A stretch of DNA of 64,000 nucleotides from JANXYW01 sp031400455 (GTDB lineage: Bacteria; Chloroflexota; Dehalococcoidia; DSTF01; JACRBR01), in the NCBI GenBank assembly GCA_031400455.1, contig JANNPX010000029.1, forward strand, positions 1-64,000, written 5' to 3'. Below are positions 42,518-50,677 of this stretch, in pieces (the stretch's first letter is position 1; each line of letters starts with the position of its first letter). A program made the position numbers and the translations under genes. The notes beneath the pieces are model-generated. The model was not told the DNA's origin. It worked only from the letters and a program-made list of their open reading frames with translations, and did not search any database.

Positions 42518-43330
42518 GTGGACAACGAGACCCCGGAGAAATCGGACGCCGTGGGCGCGTGGGTGAAGCGTAACGTCAACTGGCTGGCGCTCGCCTTCGG
42601 CCTGACGTTCTTCGTCGTGCCGCATGTCTCCCCGTTCGAGGGCTTGAATTACTACCTCAGTTCGCCGCAGCGCCTCAGCCGCTGGATGCTCGGCAAGCTC
42701 GAGAACCTCTTCGCGGACTACGGCTACTACGTCGTTTTTCTCGGCGTGTTCCTCGAGAACGCGATGTTCCTCGGGTTCCTCGTCCCAGGATCTGTGATTC
42801 TGATCCTTGCTGGACTCTCGGCGGAGAACGGCTCCATCAACCTCTGGTTCGTGTTCGGGCTCGCCATCGCTGCCACGATCCTGGGCGACACGATCAGCTA
42901 CGTGATCGGCCGCATGGGGTGGGCGAGGGCGTTGGAGAAGGGCGCGGGCGGCGAGGTTATGGCTCGCCTGCGCAGCGCGATGGAGACAAATTACGTCTGG
43001 ATCATTCTCGGATACCACTGGGCGGGGTATTCGCGCGCGGTGGGTCCGGCGGCGGCCGGACTGTTCGGGATCCCGTTCCGACGCTGGGCGCCGCTGGACT
43101 ATCTGGGAGGCACGCTCTGGGCGATCGGGTTCACGATGCTCGGAGTGCTGCTGGGGCTCATGGGTGTGGAGTTCAGCGACACGAAGACGCTCGTGAGGTT
43201 GTTTGAGTTCCTGTTCCTGGGACTGTTCGTGGTGGCAATATTGGTCGCGTGGTACCGGACGTCGAAGAGCGAGCCCGGCATCGGCGTGCGGCAGCCGGCC
43301 ACCGTCGTGATTCCGGTTGACGACGACTAG
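42518..43330 (+). CDS. DedA family membrane protein
   Basis: The 270-aa product is a DedA/SNARE-associated (VTT-domain) protein, a group of envelope proteins linked to lipid flipping and membrane homeostasis. Several membrane segments are visible, with the family GxVxExxxFxGFxxPG-like region GVFLENAMFLGFLVPGSVIL (about residues 75-95). The second conserved segment is YHWAGYSRAVGPAAAGLFGIPFRRW (about 168-192). It starts at GTG 42518; the AGGTGAT site sits very close to it, so the true start may be a later GTG. Confidence 0.87.
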   Translation: MDNETPEKSDAVGAWVKRNVNWLALAFGLTFFVVPHVSPFEGLNYYLSSPQRLSRWMLGKLENLFADYGYYVVFLGVFLENAMFLGFLVPGSVILILAGLSAENGSINLWFVFGLAIAATILGDTISYVIGRMGWARALEKGAGGEVMARLRSAMETNYVWIILGYHWAGYSRAVGPAAAGLFGIPFRRWAPLDYLGGTLWAIGFTMLGVLLGLMGVEFSDTKTLVRLFEFLFLGLFVVAILVAWYRTSKSEPGIGVRQPATVVIPVDDD

Positions 43331-43397
43331 CAGCCACTCGCACCGCACGTTGACGCCGGAGGACGATCGGAGACAACACCGTGATAGGCTGTACGCC

Positions 43398-43925
43398 GTG
43401 AGCGTGCTTCCAGACTATCTGCGTCCCGGACTCGATCTCGTGATCGTCGGCATCAATCCCGGCACGAAGTCGGCCGCTGCTCGCCATCACTATGCCGGTC
43501 CCGGTAACCACTTCTGGCCACTTCTGCACGAATCCGGTCTCGTCACCGAGCCGCTGAGCTTCGGAGAGGATGCGCGCGTGCTGGAGTGGGGCATCGGCCT
43601 GACCAACATGGTGTCGCGCGCCTCGCCGTCGATCACCGATCTGTCGCTCGACGAGATGCGCGCCGGTTCCCACGTACTGCGGCGCAAGCTGCTGCGATAC
43701 GCGCCGAGAATCGTCTGCTTCAACGGCAAGCGCATCTATGAAGTGTTCGCCGGGCACGCCTGCGATCTCGGACTGCAGGCGGAACGCATCGGCGCAGCGC
43801 AGGTGTACGTCATGCCATCGACGAGCGCGCGTGCGGCGGCTTACCAGCGCGCCGACAAGCTGAAGTTCTTCGTGGAGTTGCGGGAGCTCGTGCGGTCGCT
43901 CGAGCGTCAGCCGGTGGCATCGTGA
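43398..43925 (+). CDS. mug: Mismatch-specific uracil/thymine DNA glycosylase (Mug/TDG type)
   Basis: This enzyme removes uracil or thymine mispaired with guanine. The 175-aa product carries the catalytic-loop motif GINPGTKSA, then RHHYAGPGNHFWPLLHESGL. It also has ERIGAAQVYVMPSTSARAA, corresponding to the MPSTSA intercalation loop of the family. GTG 43398 starts the conserved fold; TTG 43317, which overlaps dedA, is the longer alternative. Confidence 0.9.
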   Translation: MSVLPDYLRPGLDLVIVGINPGTKSAAARHHYAGPGNHFWPLLHESGLVTEPLSFGEDARVLEWGIGLTNMVSRASPSITDLSLDEMRAGSHVLRRKLLRYAPRIVCFNGKRIYEVFAGHACDLGLQAERIGAAQVYVMPSTSARAAAYQRADKLKFFVELRELVRSLERQPVAS

Positions 43926-44515
43926 GCCAGATGCCGGCGGAGCAACCGGCGCAGCAATCCGAGATTCCGGTCTTTTCGCCGCGCCTCGACGAGTTGATGG
44001 CGGCGATGATCAAGGGCACCGCGCCGAACGTCGGGCGGTTCTGCGGGCACTGCTATACGCCGCTGGGCAAGAAGCGCGAAGAGTGCCGGCACTGCGGCAC
44101 CTCGACGAGCGACTACGCGCCGGTCGAGAAGCTGCCGATGGAGTTCGGCGCGCTGTACCGCCGCATGCGGAAGCGCGAGAGCCTGATCGTCAACTCGTTC
44201 GCGTTCGCAGGGCTTGGGCTGGGCGTCGTGCTGTTCACGGCGCTGGTCGCCGTCGCGGTCTACCGTTTCGACCAGTCGTTGTGGTGGCTGGCGTTTGCGA
44301 CGCTGGTGCTGATGGTCGGCGGGCGTGTGTTCGCCGGGTTGCTGGGCGGCTGGATCGGCGACAACGTCGGTTACACCTACGCCCGCAAGAAGCTGATCGT
44401 TGAATGGCACGAGTACGAGCGCCAGCGCGACGTCGAGCAGGGGCGCCGACCCGCGCCGCCAGATGCCGGAAGCCCCGAGCAGGCAAGCGCGTCGGCCGCC
44501 TCGGGCGCGGGGTAG
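43922..44515 (+). CDS. Zinc-ribbon membrane protein, unknown
   Basis: The 197-aa product has an N-terminal zinc ribbon with two CxxC pairs (FCGHC and CRHCG, about residues 41-60). Two membrane segments follow, at about 91-112 and 118-142, and a glycine-rich, Ala/Pro-rich tail. Its GTG overlaps the glycosylase stop (GTGA). The family is not recognised. The position between glycosylase and prmA suggests simple co-transcription. Confidence 0.7.
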   Translation: MSQMPAEQPAQQSEIPVFSPRLDELMAAMIKGTAPNVGRFCGHCYTPLGKKREECRHCGTSTSDYAPVEKLPMEFGALYRRMRKRESLIVNSFAFAGLGLGVVLFTALVAVAVYRFDQSLWWLAFATLVLMVGGRVFAGLLGGWIGDNVGYTYARKKLIVEWHEYERQRDVEQGRRPAPPDAGSPEQASASAASGAG

Positions 44516-44526
44516 CGCGGCGCCAC

Positions 44527-45432
44527 ATGCACTACATCGAGATCACGGCCGCCGTCCCAACGGCAGACGCAGAGCGCGCGTCGGAGGTGCTTCGCGCTCA
44601 CACGGGGCTCGACGTATCGATCGAGATCCCCTTCACGCAGGCAGATCTTGAGTCGGACGCCGTGCTGAGCACGGGCGGCACGGCGCTGCTGCACGCGTAT
44701 GTTGCCGCGGATGATGCGGGGCGCGCGCTGGCCCCATCGACAGGCGCGGCTTTCGCGCGTGCGGGGCTGCAGGCGGAGATCGCCCAGCGCGACGTTGCGG
44801 AGGAGGACTGGGCGGAGTCATGGAAGGAGCACTTCCATGTCGAGCGGTTTGGTGCACGCATCGTCGTGGTGCCGTCGTGGCGCACGTACGAGCCGCAGCC
44901 CCGCGATGTGATCCTCACGCTCGATCCGGGGATGGCGTTCGGGACGGGCCAACACGAGACCACGCGCATGTGCCTTGAGGCGCTCGAGGCGGCGATGCTT
45001 CCTGACGTGCGGGTGCTGGATGTCGGCTGCGGTTCGGGCATCCTGGGCATCGCGGCTCTGAAGCTGGGCGCGCGCGAGGTGTACGCCGTGGATGTCGATC
45101 CGAACTGCGTGCGCGTGACGGAGGAGAACGCCGCAATGAACGGCGTTGGGGACTTGCTGCATGTGGGGGTCGGGAGCATGGGCTCATCGTGGCCGTTCGA
45201 CGCACCTGCGGAGGGGTTCGATGTGGTGGTCGCGAACATCATCGCGCGCATCATCATCGAGATGGCAGACGCGCTCGTCGCGGCTCTGGCGCCGGCCGGG
45301 CGACTGATCGCGTCGGGCATCATCGGCGAACGCGAGATCGAAGTGGGTGAAGCGCTCGCTGCCGCTGGTGCTCGCGTCGAGTCGGTGCGTGTGATGGGCG
45401 ACTGGCGCTGTATCGAGGCAGTGCGCGCATGA
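44527..45432 (+). CDS. prmA: Ribosomal protein L11 methyltransferase
   Basis: PrmA trimethylates ribosomal protein L11. The 301-aa product has the N-terminal substrate-binding domain with EEDWAESWKEHF. The catalytic domain follows with LDPGMAFGTGQHETTRMCLEAL and the SAM loop LDVGCGSGILGIAALKLGA, both diagnostic. ATG 44527 starts the conserved HYIEI strand. The stop overlaps rsmE by four bases, a common pairing. Confidence 0.93.
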   Translation: MHYIEITAAVPTADAERASEVLRAHTGLDVSIEIPFTQADLESDAVLSTGGTALLHAYVAADDAGRALAPSTGAAFARAGLQAEIAQRDVAEEDWAESWKEHFHVERFGARIVVVPSWRTYEPQPRDVILTLDPGMAFGTGQHETTRMCLEALEAAMLPDVRVLDVGCGSGILGIAALKLGAREVYAVDVDPNCVRVTEENAAMNGVGDLLHVGVGSMGSSWPFDAPAEGFDVVVANIIARIIIEMADALVAALAPAGRLIASGIIGEREIEVGEALAAAGARVESVRVMGDWRCIEAVRA

Positions 45433-46178
45433 CGCGCCGCTTCTACATCGACGCACCGACGCTGGACGCCGCATCGATCGAGATCGACGGTGCACTGGCG
45501 CACCGCATGGCGACGGTGCTGCGAATGCGCGCTGGCGATGAGGTGATCCTGTTCGACGGCAGCGGCGAGGACGTGCGGGTGCGGCTCGACGACGTGCGCG
45601 ATCGGCGTGTGGTGGCCGTTGAGGTCGCGCGCGGGCCAGGGCCGCGTGAGCCGCGGCTCAAGGCGCACCTCTATCAGTCGATCACGAAAGGCGATCGCTT
45701 TGAGTGGCTGCTGGAGAAGGCGACCGAATTGGGCGTCAGCGGGATCACGCCACTGGTTGCCGCTCGGGCTGTCGTCAAGACTGCGGGAGAAGGCAACCGC
45801 GCCGAGCGGTGGCGCCGTATCGTCGTCGAGGCGGCCGAGCAGTGTGAGCGCAGCAGCGTGCCGCAGATCGGCGTACCGCAGTCATTTGATGCGGCGCTTG
45901 AGTCGGCGGGCGGCGTGCTGGTGCTGCCGTATGAAGATGCGGGTGACGCCGCGCCGAACATTAACGACATCCTGAACCGGCGCGTCGATGATGTGTTCGC
46001 CCTGGCGGAAGTCAGCGTATTGATCGGGCCGGAGGGCGGCTTCGAGCCCGGAGAGGTCGAGCGCGCCCGGGCGGCGGGCGCGGAGATCGTCACGCTGGGC
46101 GATCGCGTGCTGCGCTCCGAGACGGCGGGACTCGTTGCCGCGACGCTCATCATGCAGTCGGTGGGCGAGCTGGGCTAG
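45429..46178 (+). CDS. rsmE: 16S rRNA m3U1498 methyltransferase
   Basis: RsmE is a SPOUT-class enzyme that N3-methylates U1498 of 16S rRNA. The 249-aa product has the N-terminal PUA-like domain (RRFYIDAP...HRMATVLRMRAGDEVILFDGSG). The knotted C-terminal domain has KATELGVSGITPLV, IGPEGGFEPGEVE and LGDRVLRSETAGLVA, the family motifs. It is coupled to prmA. Confidence 0.94.
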   Translation: MTRRFYIDAPTLDAASIEIDGALAHRMATVLRMRAGDEVILFDGSGEDVRVRLDDVRDRRVVAVEVARGPGPREPRLKAHLYQSITKGDRFEWLLEKATELGVSGITPLVAARAVVKTAGEGNRAERWRRIVVEAAEQCERSSVPQIGVPQSFDAALESAGGVLVLPYEDAGDAAPNINDILNRRVDDVFALAEVSVLIGPEGGFEPGEVERARAAGAEIVTLGDRVLRSETAGLVAATLIMQSVGELG

Positions 46179-46250
46179 CCTCAGCGCGTCGACCGGTTGC
46201 GCTACCCGCGCCCGGCGTTGTCACGGGATGACTCTAGTTCCGCGGACGGT

Positions 46251-46895
46251 TCATGCAGCTTTGGCGGTTGCGGGTACGGCCGCGAGTTTCGGTGTGCGCT
46301 TCGCCACTGAGCGGGACGCGAGGATGCGGAAGAACGTGAGAAAGAGCACGGCTGCGGCGGAGGCGAGATAGGAGTACTGAACGTACGCCTTCTTCGTGTC
46401 CGTGCCGGCCCAGGCGCCGTGGGCCAGCGCCATAACGAAGATCGCGAAGGTGGCGTAATGGATGAGGCGCCACATGTTCTGGCCGATCATGCCTTTCACG
46501 TAAAACGACACGGTAATGAAGATGGATGCGTAGAACGTCACGATGCCGAGCGCAACGGCATTGGTGCGGTAGTTTGACTCGAATGGCACGAGCATCTGCT
46601 TGAAGGTGAACTTGGCGTAGGGGTCGGGGATCATGATGAGGGCGTGGAAGACCATCGCGAGCAGGACGAAGATCGAGAGGAACTTGTGAACGTCGAAGAC
46701 CCACGGCCGCGCCAGCATGCCGTCGAAGACACGGGAGCTGACTGCCAGGCCCATGGCCACGGACGCGAAGAGTAGCCAGAAGGCCGTGAAGCCAGACGAG
46801 CGTCCCAGATACCACCACACGTGGACCCACGGTCCGCTCGCGGCGGCCGGCGTGAGCGCCTGCAGCGCGGGAGGGATCACAGCGTCAGGGAACAT
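46251..46895 (-). CDS. Ferric-reductase-like heme membrane protein
   Basis: The 214-aa product has about six membrane helices of the ferric reductase/MsrQ-like b-type cytochrome fold. Likely heme ligands are His residues in FDVHKFLSIFVLLAMVFHALIM and in WRLIHYATFAIFVMALAHGAWAG. It lacks an FAD/NADH-binding domain, so electrons must come from or go to a partner. It is the last gene of the operon with apbE and two Pro-rich proteins. Confidence 0.82.
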   Translation of the reverse strand: MFPDAVIPPALQALTPAAASGPWVHVWWYLGRSSGFTAFWLLFASVAMGLAVSSRVFDGMLARPWVFDVHKFLSIFVLLAMVFHALIMIPDPYAKFTFKQMLVPFESNYRTNAVALGIVTFYASIFITVSFYVKGMIGQNMWRLIHYATFAIFVMALAHGAWAGTDTKKAYVQYSYLASAAAVLFLTFFRILASRSVAKRTPKLAAVPATAKAA

Positions 46896-46920
46896 GAGCG
46901 CGGGCTACTCCTTGCATCGT

Positions 46921-46944
46921 TCCGGGCCGCACGAGCGGCCCGGA
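46921..46944 (-). terminator. Intercistronic 10-bp hairpin
   Basis: TCCGGGCCGC (46921-46930) and GCGGCCCGGA (46935-46944) form a perfect stem with a 4-base loop. It lies between the Pro-rich protein gene and the ferric-reductase-like gene on the same strand. With no T-run, it may be an attenuator or RNA-processing element that adjusts expression of the last gene. Confidence 0.5.
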
Positions 46945-46973
46945 GGGTCGATTCAGACAGTGAAAGTGTCGGT

Positions 46974-47585
46974 CTACGAGCCGGTCGACGGGATAGGCGT
47001 CGGCTGTGGAACCGGCGTCGGCCGCGGCGGTGGCGGCGCCGGTGGCGGCGCGGCTGGTGGTGGCGGCGCGGCCGTTGGCGGCGGCGCGGGATCGGCGGGC
47101 TTCGGCGGAGGGGCTGACGCGGGAGGTGGTGGCAGCTCAGGCGCCCCGGGCGCGGGCTGGGATGGCGCTCGTGGTGCCGGATCTGATGCGCCCGGCTTCG
47201 ATGACTTGGAGGGTGACGGCTGCTGCGTGGTGGTCCCTGGCGCGGACGCCGCAGGCGCGGAGTCGGCGACGACGGCGTCATCAGTGGCAGCCAGCGCCTG
47301 GGTGTCCGTGTTGACGTACTTCGTGACGACAACGACCTGCCGAATGATGGTTTGCTGCGGCGGTTCGGGCGTCGGCGGAGCCGTCGTCGGCGCGGGCGGT
47401 GGTGCCGAGACGGCCGCGAGGAATTGCAGAGCCGCCGCGTAGTCGTCCTGCTGCTTCTTCGCGGACGCCGCCCGGGAGGCGCTGATGTCCGGCCACGCGA
47501 ACGCGCTCCAGATCAGCGCCGTCAGGACAACGCTGCACGCGACCGTCAGGAGTTTGGTCTTCCAGAACTTCGTCATCAGTTGCAT
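46974..47585 (-). CDS. Membrane-anchored Pro-rich protein
   Basis: The 203-aa product has an N-terminal anchor (about residues 10-32), a short domain with SAKKQQDDYAAALQFLAAV, and then a long exported Pro/Ala-rich tail (about 60-203) including PPPPAAPPPAPPPPRPTPVP. The AALQFLAAV segment resembles the ALRYLAAVADQ of the upstream gene product, so the two are related. AGGAGC nine bases before ATG supports the start. It probably spans the wall as a stalk. Confidence 0.7.
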   Translation of the reverse strand: MQLMTKFWKTKLLTVACSVVLTALIWSAFAWPDISASRAASAKKQQDDYAAALQFLAAVSAPPPAPTTAPPTPEPPQQTIIRQVVVVTKYVNTDTQALAATDDAVVADSAPAASAPGTTTQQPSPSKSSKPGASDPAPRAPSQPAPGAPELPPPPASAPPPKPADPAPPPTAAPPPPAAPPPAPPPPRPTPVPQPTPIPSTGS

Positions 47586-47594
47586 CGAGCGCTC

Positions 47595-48377
47595 CTAGTT
47601 GTCCAACTCGATCTCGGTCACCGTGCAGCCGCCGGACTGCGTCGTGTGGACATGCGCACGCACACCAACATGCAGCGCCGATGCGTGTGCCGTCGAGTCG
47701 AGGGCGCGTGTCTGGACGCCGTTCGACCATGTGACAAGCTTTCCGCCACTGATCGGCGCCATCGCCGTCACAAGCGATTCGAACTCGTCGTTGCAAGCCG
47801 CCTGCGCGGGCGGCGCTGTCGGCTGCGGAGCCGGTGGCGCCGACGTTGGCGGTGCGGCGGGCTGGGTCGCCGAGGGCGCGGGCTTCGGCGTTGATGTCGG
47901 CGCGACCGAGCTCGGAGCGGATGTCGGCGCCTTGGGGGGCGGTGCTCCCACCGTAGGCTGCTTGTCATCGCCTTCATCGACGGGCTCGTTTTCGGAACGA
48001 GGCGCCTCCGCCGCGGGGGCCTGGGTAGGTGCGCCCACCGCCTGCGCCGCAGGTCCGGTACGGCGAGGGGCGCCTGCCACGGGCGTCTCGTACAGGTAGA
48101 CGTACTCTGTGATCACGCGCGGGCCCGAAGGCTGGGAGCTTGCGCTTGTCCCAGCCTGTGCGGTCTGGTCCGCCACAGCGGCGAGATAGCGCAGCGCGGC
48201 ATCGACGTCGCCAGGGGGCGGTTGTCCGGCAGCCTGCGCCCTTTGCGTGGTCGCAGACTTCTTCGCGTCGCTGAAGAAGCCGGCGTTGACGCCGAGCGCG
48301 ACGAGCGAGAACGTCACAATCGTGGTGAAGGCGAGGGAGAGGGCGAGGGCGACGCGTCGAGGCATGGTGGTGCTCAC
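47595..48377 (-). CDS. Membrane-anchored Pro-rich protein with C-terminal domain
   Basis: The 260-aa product has an N-terminal membrane segment (about residues 9-32), then DVDAALRYLAAVADQ, a Pro/Ala-rich stalk (about 95-195) and a C-terminal domain of about 65 residues. That domain has two cysteines (AACNDEF, GGCTV) and many His and Thr. GTG 48377 overlaps the apbE stop (GTGA); ATG 48365 is the alternative. The C-terminal domain could be the electron-transfer or flavin-acceptor part, but no clear ApbE target motif is visible. Confidence 0.7.
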   Translation of the reverse strand: MSTTMPRRVALALSLAFTTIVTFSLVALGVNAGFFSDAKKSATTQRAQAAGQPPPGDVDAALRYLAAVADQTAQAGTSASSQPSGPRVITEYVYLYETPVAGAPRRTGPAAQAVGAPTQAPAAEAPRSENEPVDEGDDKQPTVGAPPPKAPTSAPSSVAPTSTPKPAPSATQPAAPPTSAPPAPQPTAPPAQAACNDEFESLVTAMAPISGGKLVTWSNGVQTRALDSTAHASALHVGVRAHVHTTQSGGCTVTEIELDN

Positions 48378-49330
48378 TTTCCCGCCGGGAGTCCGGGCCA
48401 ATCCGCGCTCTGCGCGCAGCTGCCGTCGTCCCGCACGATGAATCCCGGTGTACGTTGCGCGTCGAGGAAGGCGAGCCCTTCGTCCACGCCGAGGATGAGG
48501 GCGGTCTTGGCGAACACGTCCGCTTCGACGGTGGTAGGTGCGACGACGGATACGGCGCGAACGCCTGAGTCCGCGGGCCGTCGCGTCCGCGGGTCGATGA
48601 TGTGGTGCAGCCGCACGCCCGCGCGTCGCCAGTTGCGGGTCGCCGTTGTCGATGTGGCGAGCGCCTGGTTGCGGAGGCGGAGGATGCCCAGCGGCGCATC
48701 GCCCGGGGCTGGCGCGACGCTCACGAGCCATCCGTCACCGTTCGGCCCACTGCCCGATGCGCGCATGTCCCCGCCCGCAGAGACAAGAACATCGCGCGCC
48801 TCACGCAGGTGCGTCATGGCGCAATCCACCGCATAGCCTTTCCCTATCCCACCGAAGTCGATGGTGAGGCCGGCGGGTGCGCTAACGTGCGCGCCGTCGA
48901 TGGTGATGTCCGCGATCGATGCTCGCGCGTGCGTGCACACGTCCGCGGGCGATGCGTCATCACGAGACATTTCTTCGAACGAGCGGTCGTAGCCGGCAGC
49001 AACAAGATCGTCGAGGATTGCAGACTCGAAGACGCCGCGCGTCCGGTGATGCATCTCGATTGACCGGCGCAAGAGATCGACGAACGCGGGCGAGGCTTCG
49101 AAGCTGGTGTTGGGCCGCGCGTTGAAGCAGGAGAGTTCGCTCGTCGGCGCGAATCGGGTGAATCGCGATTCGACTTCGTGGAACATCTGCTCGGCATCGG
49201 CGAGAAGCGGAGCGACGTCCGCGCGCATCGCGTAGAGATCGATGTGCGTGTTCATCACGCGAAAGCGGCGGACGATCTGCAGTTCGCCCCACGATGTCGG
49301 GATCGGCAGCGTTGCGATGTGGTCTGGCAT
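48374..49330 (-). CDS. apbE: FAD:protein FMN transferase
   Basis: ApbE attaches FMN covalently to a Thr or Ser of an exported redox protein. The 318-aa product has the ApbE fold: MNTHIDLYAM near the start, FFxS-like FTRFAPTSELSCFN, GLTIDFGGIGKGYAVD (about residues 155-170), VSAGGDMRASG and HHIIDPRTRRPADSG. No clear signal peptide is seen. It leads an operon with two Pro-rich proteins and a ferric-reductase-like protein, pointing to an extracytoplasmic flavin or heme electron pathway. Confidence 0.92.
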   Translation of the reverse strand: MPDHIATLPIPTSWGELQIVRRFRVMNTHIDLYAMRADVAPLLADAEQMFHEVESRFTRFAPTSELSCFNARPNTSFEASPAFVDLLRRSIEMHHRTRGVFESAILDDLVAAGYDRSFEEMSRDDASPADVCTHARASIADITIDGAHVSAPAGLTIDFGGIGKGYAVDCAMTHLREARDVLVSAGGDMRASGSGPNGDGWLVSVAPAPGDAPLGILRLRNQALATSTTATRNWRRAGVRLHHIIDPRTRRPADSGVRAVSVVAPTTVEADVFAKTALILGVDEGLAFLDAQRTPGFIVRDDGSCAQSADWPGLPAGK

Positions 49331-49457
49331 GGCGTAACCCCTCGCCTACCGTTATCTGGTCTTGACCGTCGCAAGTAACAGGTGGATGCCCTGTTATTTT
49401 CGGCCGGGCGCGCTGCGAAAAGGACGCGCGTCAGTGCGAATGCGACGAGATCGAGAC

Positions 49458-49492
49458 CTGACCACCCGCTGAAAGTATCGGCGGATGGTCAG
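49458..49492. other. Imperfect hairpin upstream of apbE
   Basis: CTGACCACCCGC (from 49458) pairs with GCGGATGGTCAG (to 49492) with one mismatch and an 11-base loop. It lies in the 290-bp gap between apbE and the next minus-strand gene and could be an operator or leader stem for apbE. Confidence 0.4.
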
Positions 49493-49534
49493 GGAACTGT
49501 CGGACGCCGGCAGCGCAGCATGTGTGAACAACAA

Positions 49535-49564
49535 GACAGCACGCCGAGATCTCGGCGTGCTGTC
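49535..49564 (-). terminator. Perfect 30-bp palindrome, terminator of the second ECF operon
   Basis: GACAGCACGCCGAGA (49535-49549) is followed directly by its exact reverse complement (49550-49564). On the minus strand the arm is followed by TTGTTGTT, as in an intrinsic terminator. It lies just downstream of the acidic-tail protein gene. Confidence 0.65.
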
Positions 49565-49618
49565 CGAACGCGCGCGCGACCGGGTGGTCGCCAGGTCGCA
49601 CGGAGCGTCTACGCTGGG

Positions 49619-50677
49619 CTAGTTGTGGTCTTCGGTCGGCTCGGGCTTTTGGGTAGGCTCGGGCTTCTCGGTGGGTTCTGGCGCTTCCGTTGGCTCAAGC
49701 GAATGTGATTCGGTCGACTGCGCGGCCGGCTCGGCATCGTCGCCGGGTGATGGCGTCTTCGTGCTGTCTTCGTGAGCTCCGCCGTCGTCAGTGGTGGCGG
49801 ATGGCGATGGCCCGTCGTGATCAGGGCCGTCATCGTCGCTGTTGCCGTCGTCGGACTGAGGCGTGGCGCCGTCATTGCCGTCGTCCCCCGATTCGTCCGG
49901 TTCAGGCGTGCGCGCATTCTCGCCGTCGTGGCCGCGATCGTCGGTGCTCGTCGGGCGCGTGCGATCCTCGGTTCCGGGTGTTAGTTCGGGCACGAGGTTT
50001 GGATCGAGAGTGGCGGGAGTCGGTGCGACGGCCACGATGCGCGCGGCGCGCAGCGTCCCGCCCACGCCACGTGACGCGCGCACCCTGGCGGTCTGGCCGA
50101 GCGCGAGATCGGCGACGCCTGCGCGTACCTCGCCGATGCGGATCTCCGTTGTGGTGTCTATGACGACGACTTCGTCCGCGCTGGATGTGCGAAGTGTGAG
50201 GCTGTCGGCCTCGAGTGCGACTATCGTGCCGCGGATCTCGACAACGTTGTCGGATGAAATCGCGAGGACGTGGAGGAAGCCCGGTACGGGGACGGGGCTG
50301 CGGTCGCCAGCAGCAGATGCGAAGCCGATGCCGCCGAAGAGCAGGACGGCGAGGCCGGCGGCGGCAGCCTGTAACCGCAGGTGACGGGCGCCGAGCGCGG
50401 TCCAGAACCCGGCGAGCATCGACGCGCGCTGCGGCGTCGGAGCGTCGAGCGCGGCGAACATCGCCTGCGCTGCATTCGCCCGCGACTGCGGCGACGGGGC
50501 TGTGCCCGGAAGTGCGAGGACTGGCTGGAGCGCCGAGAGCGGCGCGCGCATGGCGTCCGCGTGTTGCGGGTACGCGCGGAGGACGCTGTCGAGGGACTCG
50601 CCACGAGCGATGCGAGTAGCGGCGGCGTCGACGGCGTCATCCAAGGAGGAGTCGCGAGGGCGCGGTGAGTCAGCCAT
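49619..50677 (-). CDS. Putative membrane partner of the second ECF sigma factor, acidic Pro-rich tail
   Basis: The 352-aa product has an N-terminal cytoplasmic helical region (about 1-95), one membrane segment (about 100-122, LRLQAAAAGLAVLLFGGIGFASAAG), a beta-rich exported domain resembling DUF5666 (VEIRGTIVALEADSLTLRTSS...ALGQTARVRASR), and a tail of about 130 residues of Asp, Glu, Thr, Ser and Pro ending in EPTEKPEPTQKPEPTE repeats. It overlaps the sigma gene by eight bases, so it probably regulates that sigma. No zinc-finger is seen. Confidence 0.75.
   Translation of the reverse strand: MADSPRPRDSSLDDAVDAAATRIARGESLDSVLRAYPQHADAMRAPLSALQPVLALPGTAPSPQSRANAAQAMFAALDAPTPQRASMLAGFWTALGARHLRLQAAAAGLAVLLFGGIGFASAAGDRSPVPVPGFLHVLAISSDNVVEIRGTIVALEADSLTLRTSSADEVVVIDTTTEIRIGEVRAGVADLALGQTARVRASRGVGGTLRAARIVAVAPTPATLDPNLVPELTPGTEDRTRPTSTDDRGHDGENARTPEPDESGDDGNDGATPQSDDGNSDDDGPDHDGPSPSATTDDGGAHEDSTKTPSPGDDAEPAAQSTESHSLEPTEAPEPTEKPEPTQKPEPTEDHN

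Noticed and set aside
46485..46500. CTTTCACGTAAAACG, a partial parS look-alike
   Set aside because: It is not palindromic and differs from the consensus at several conserved positions; it lies within a coding region.
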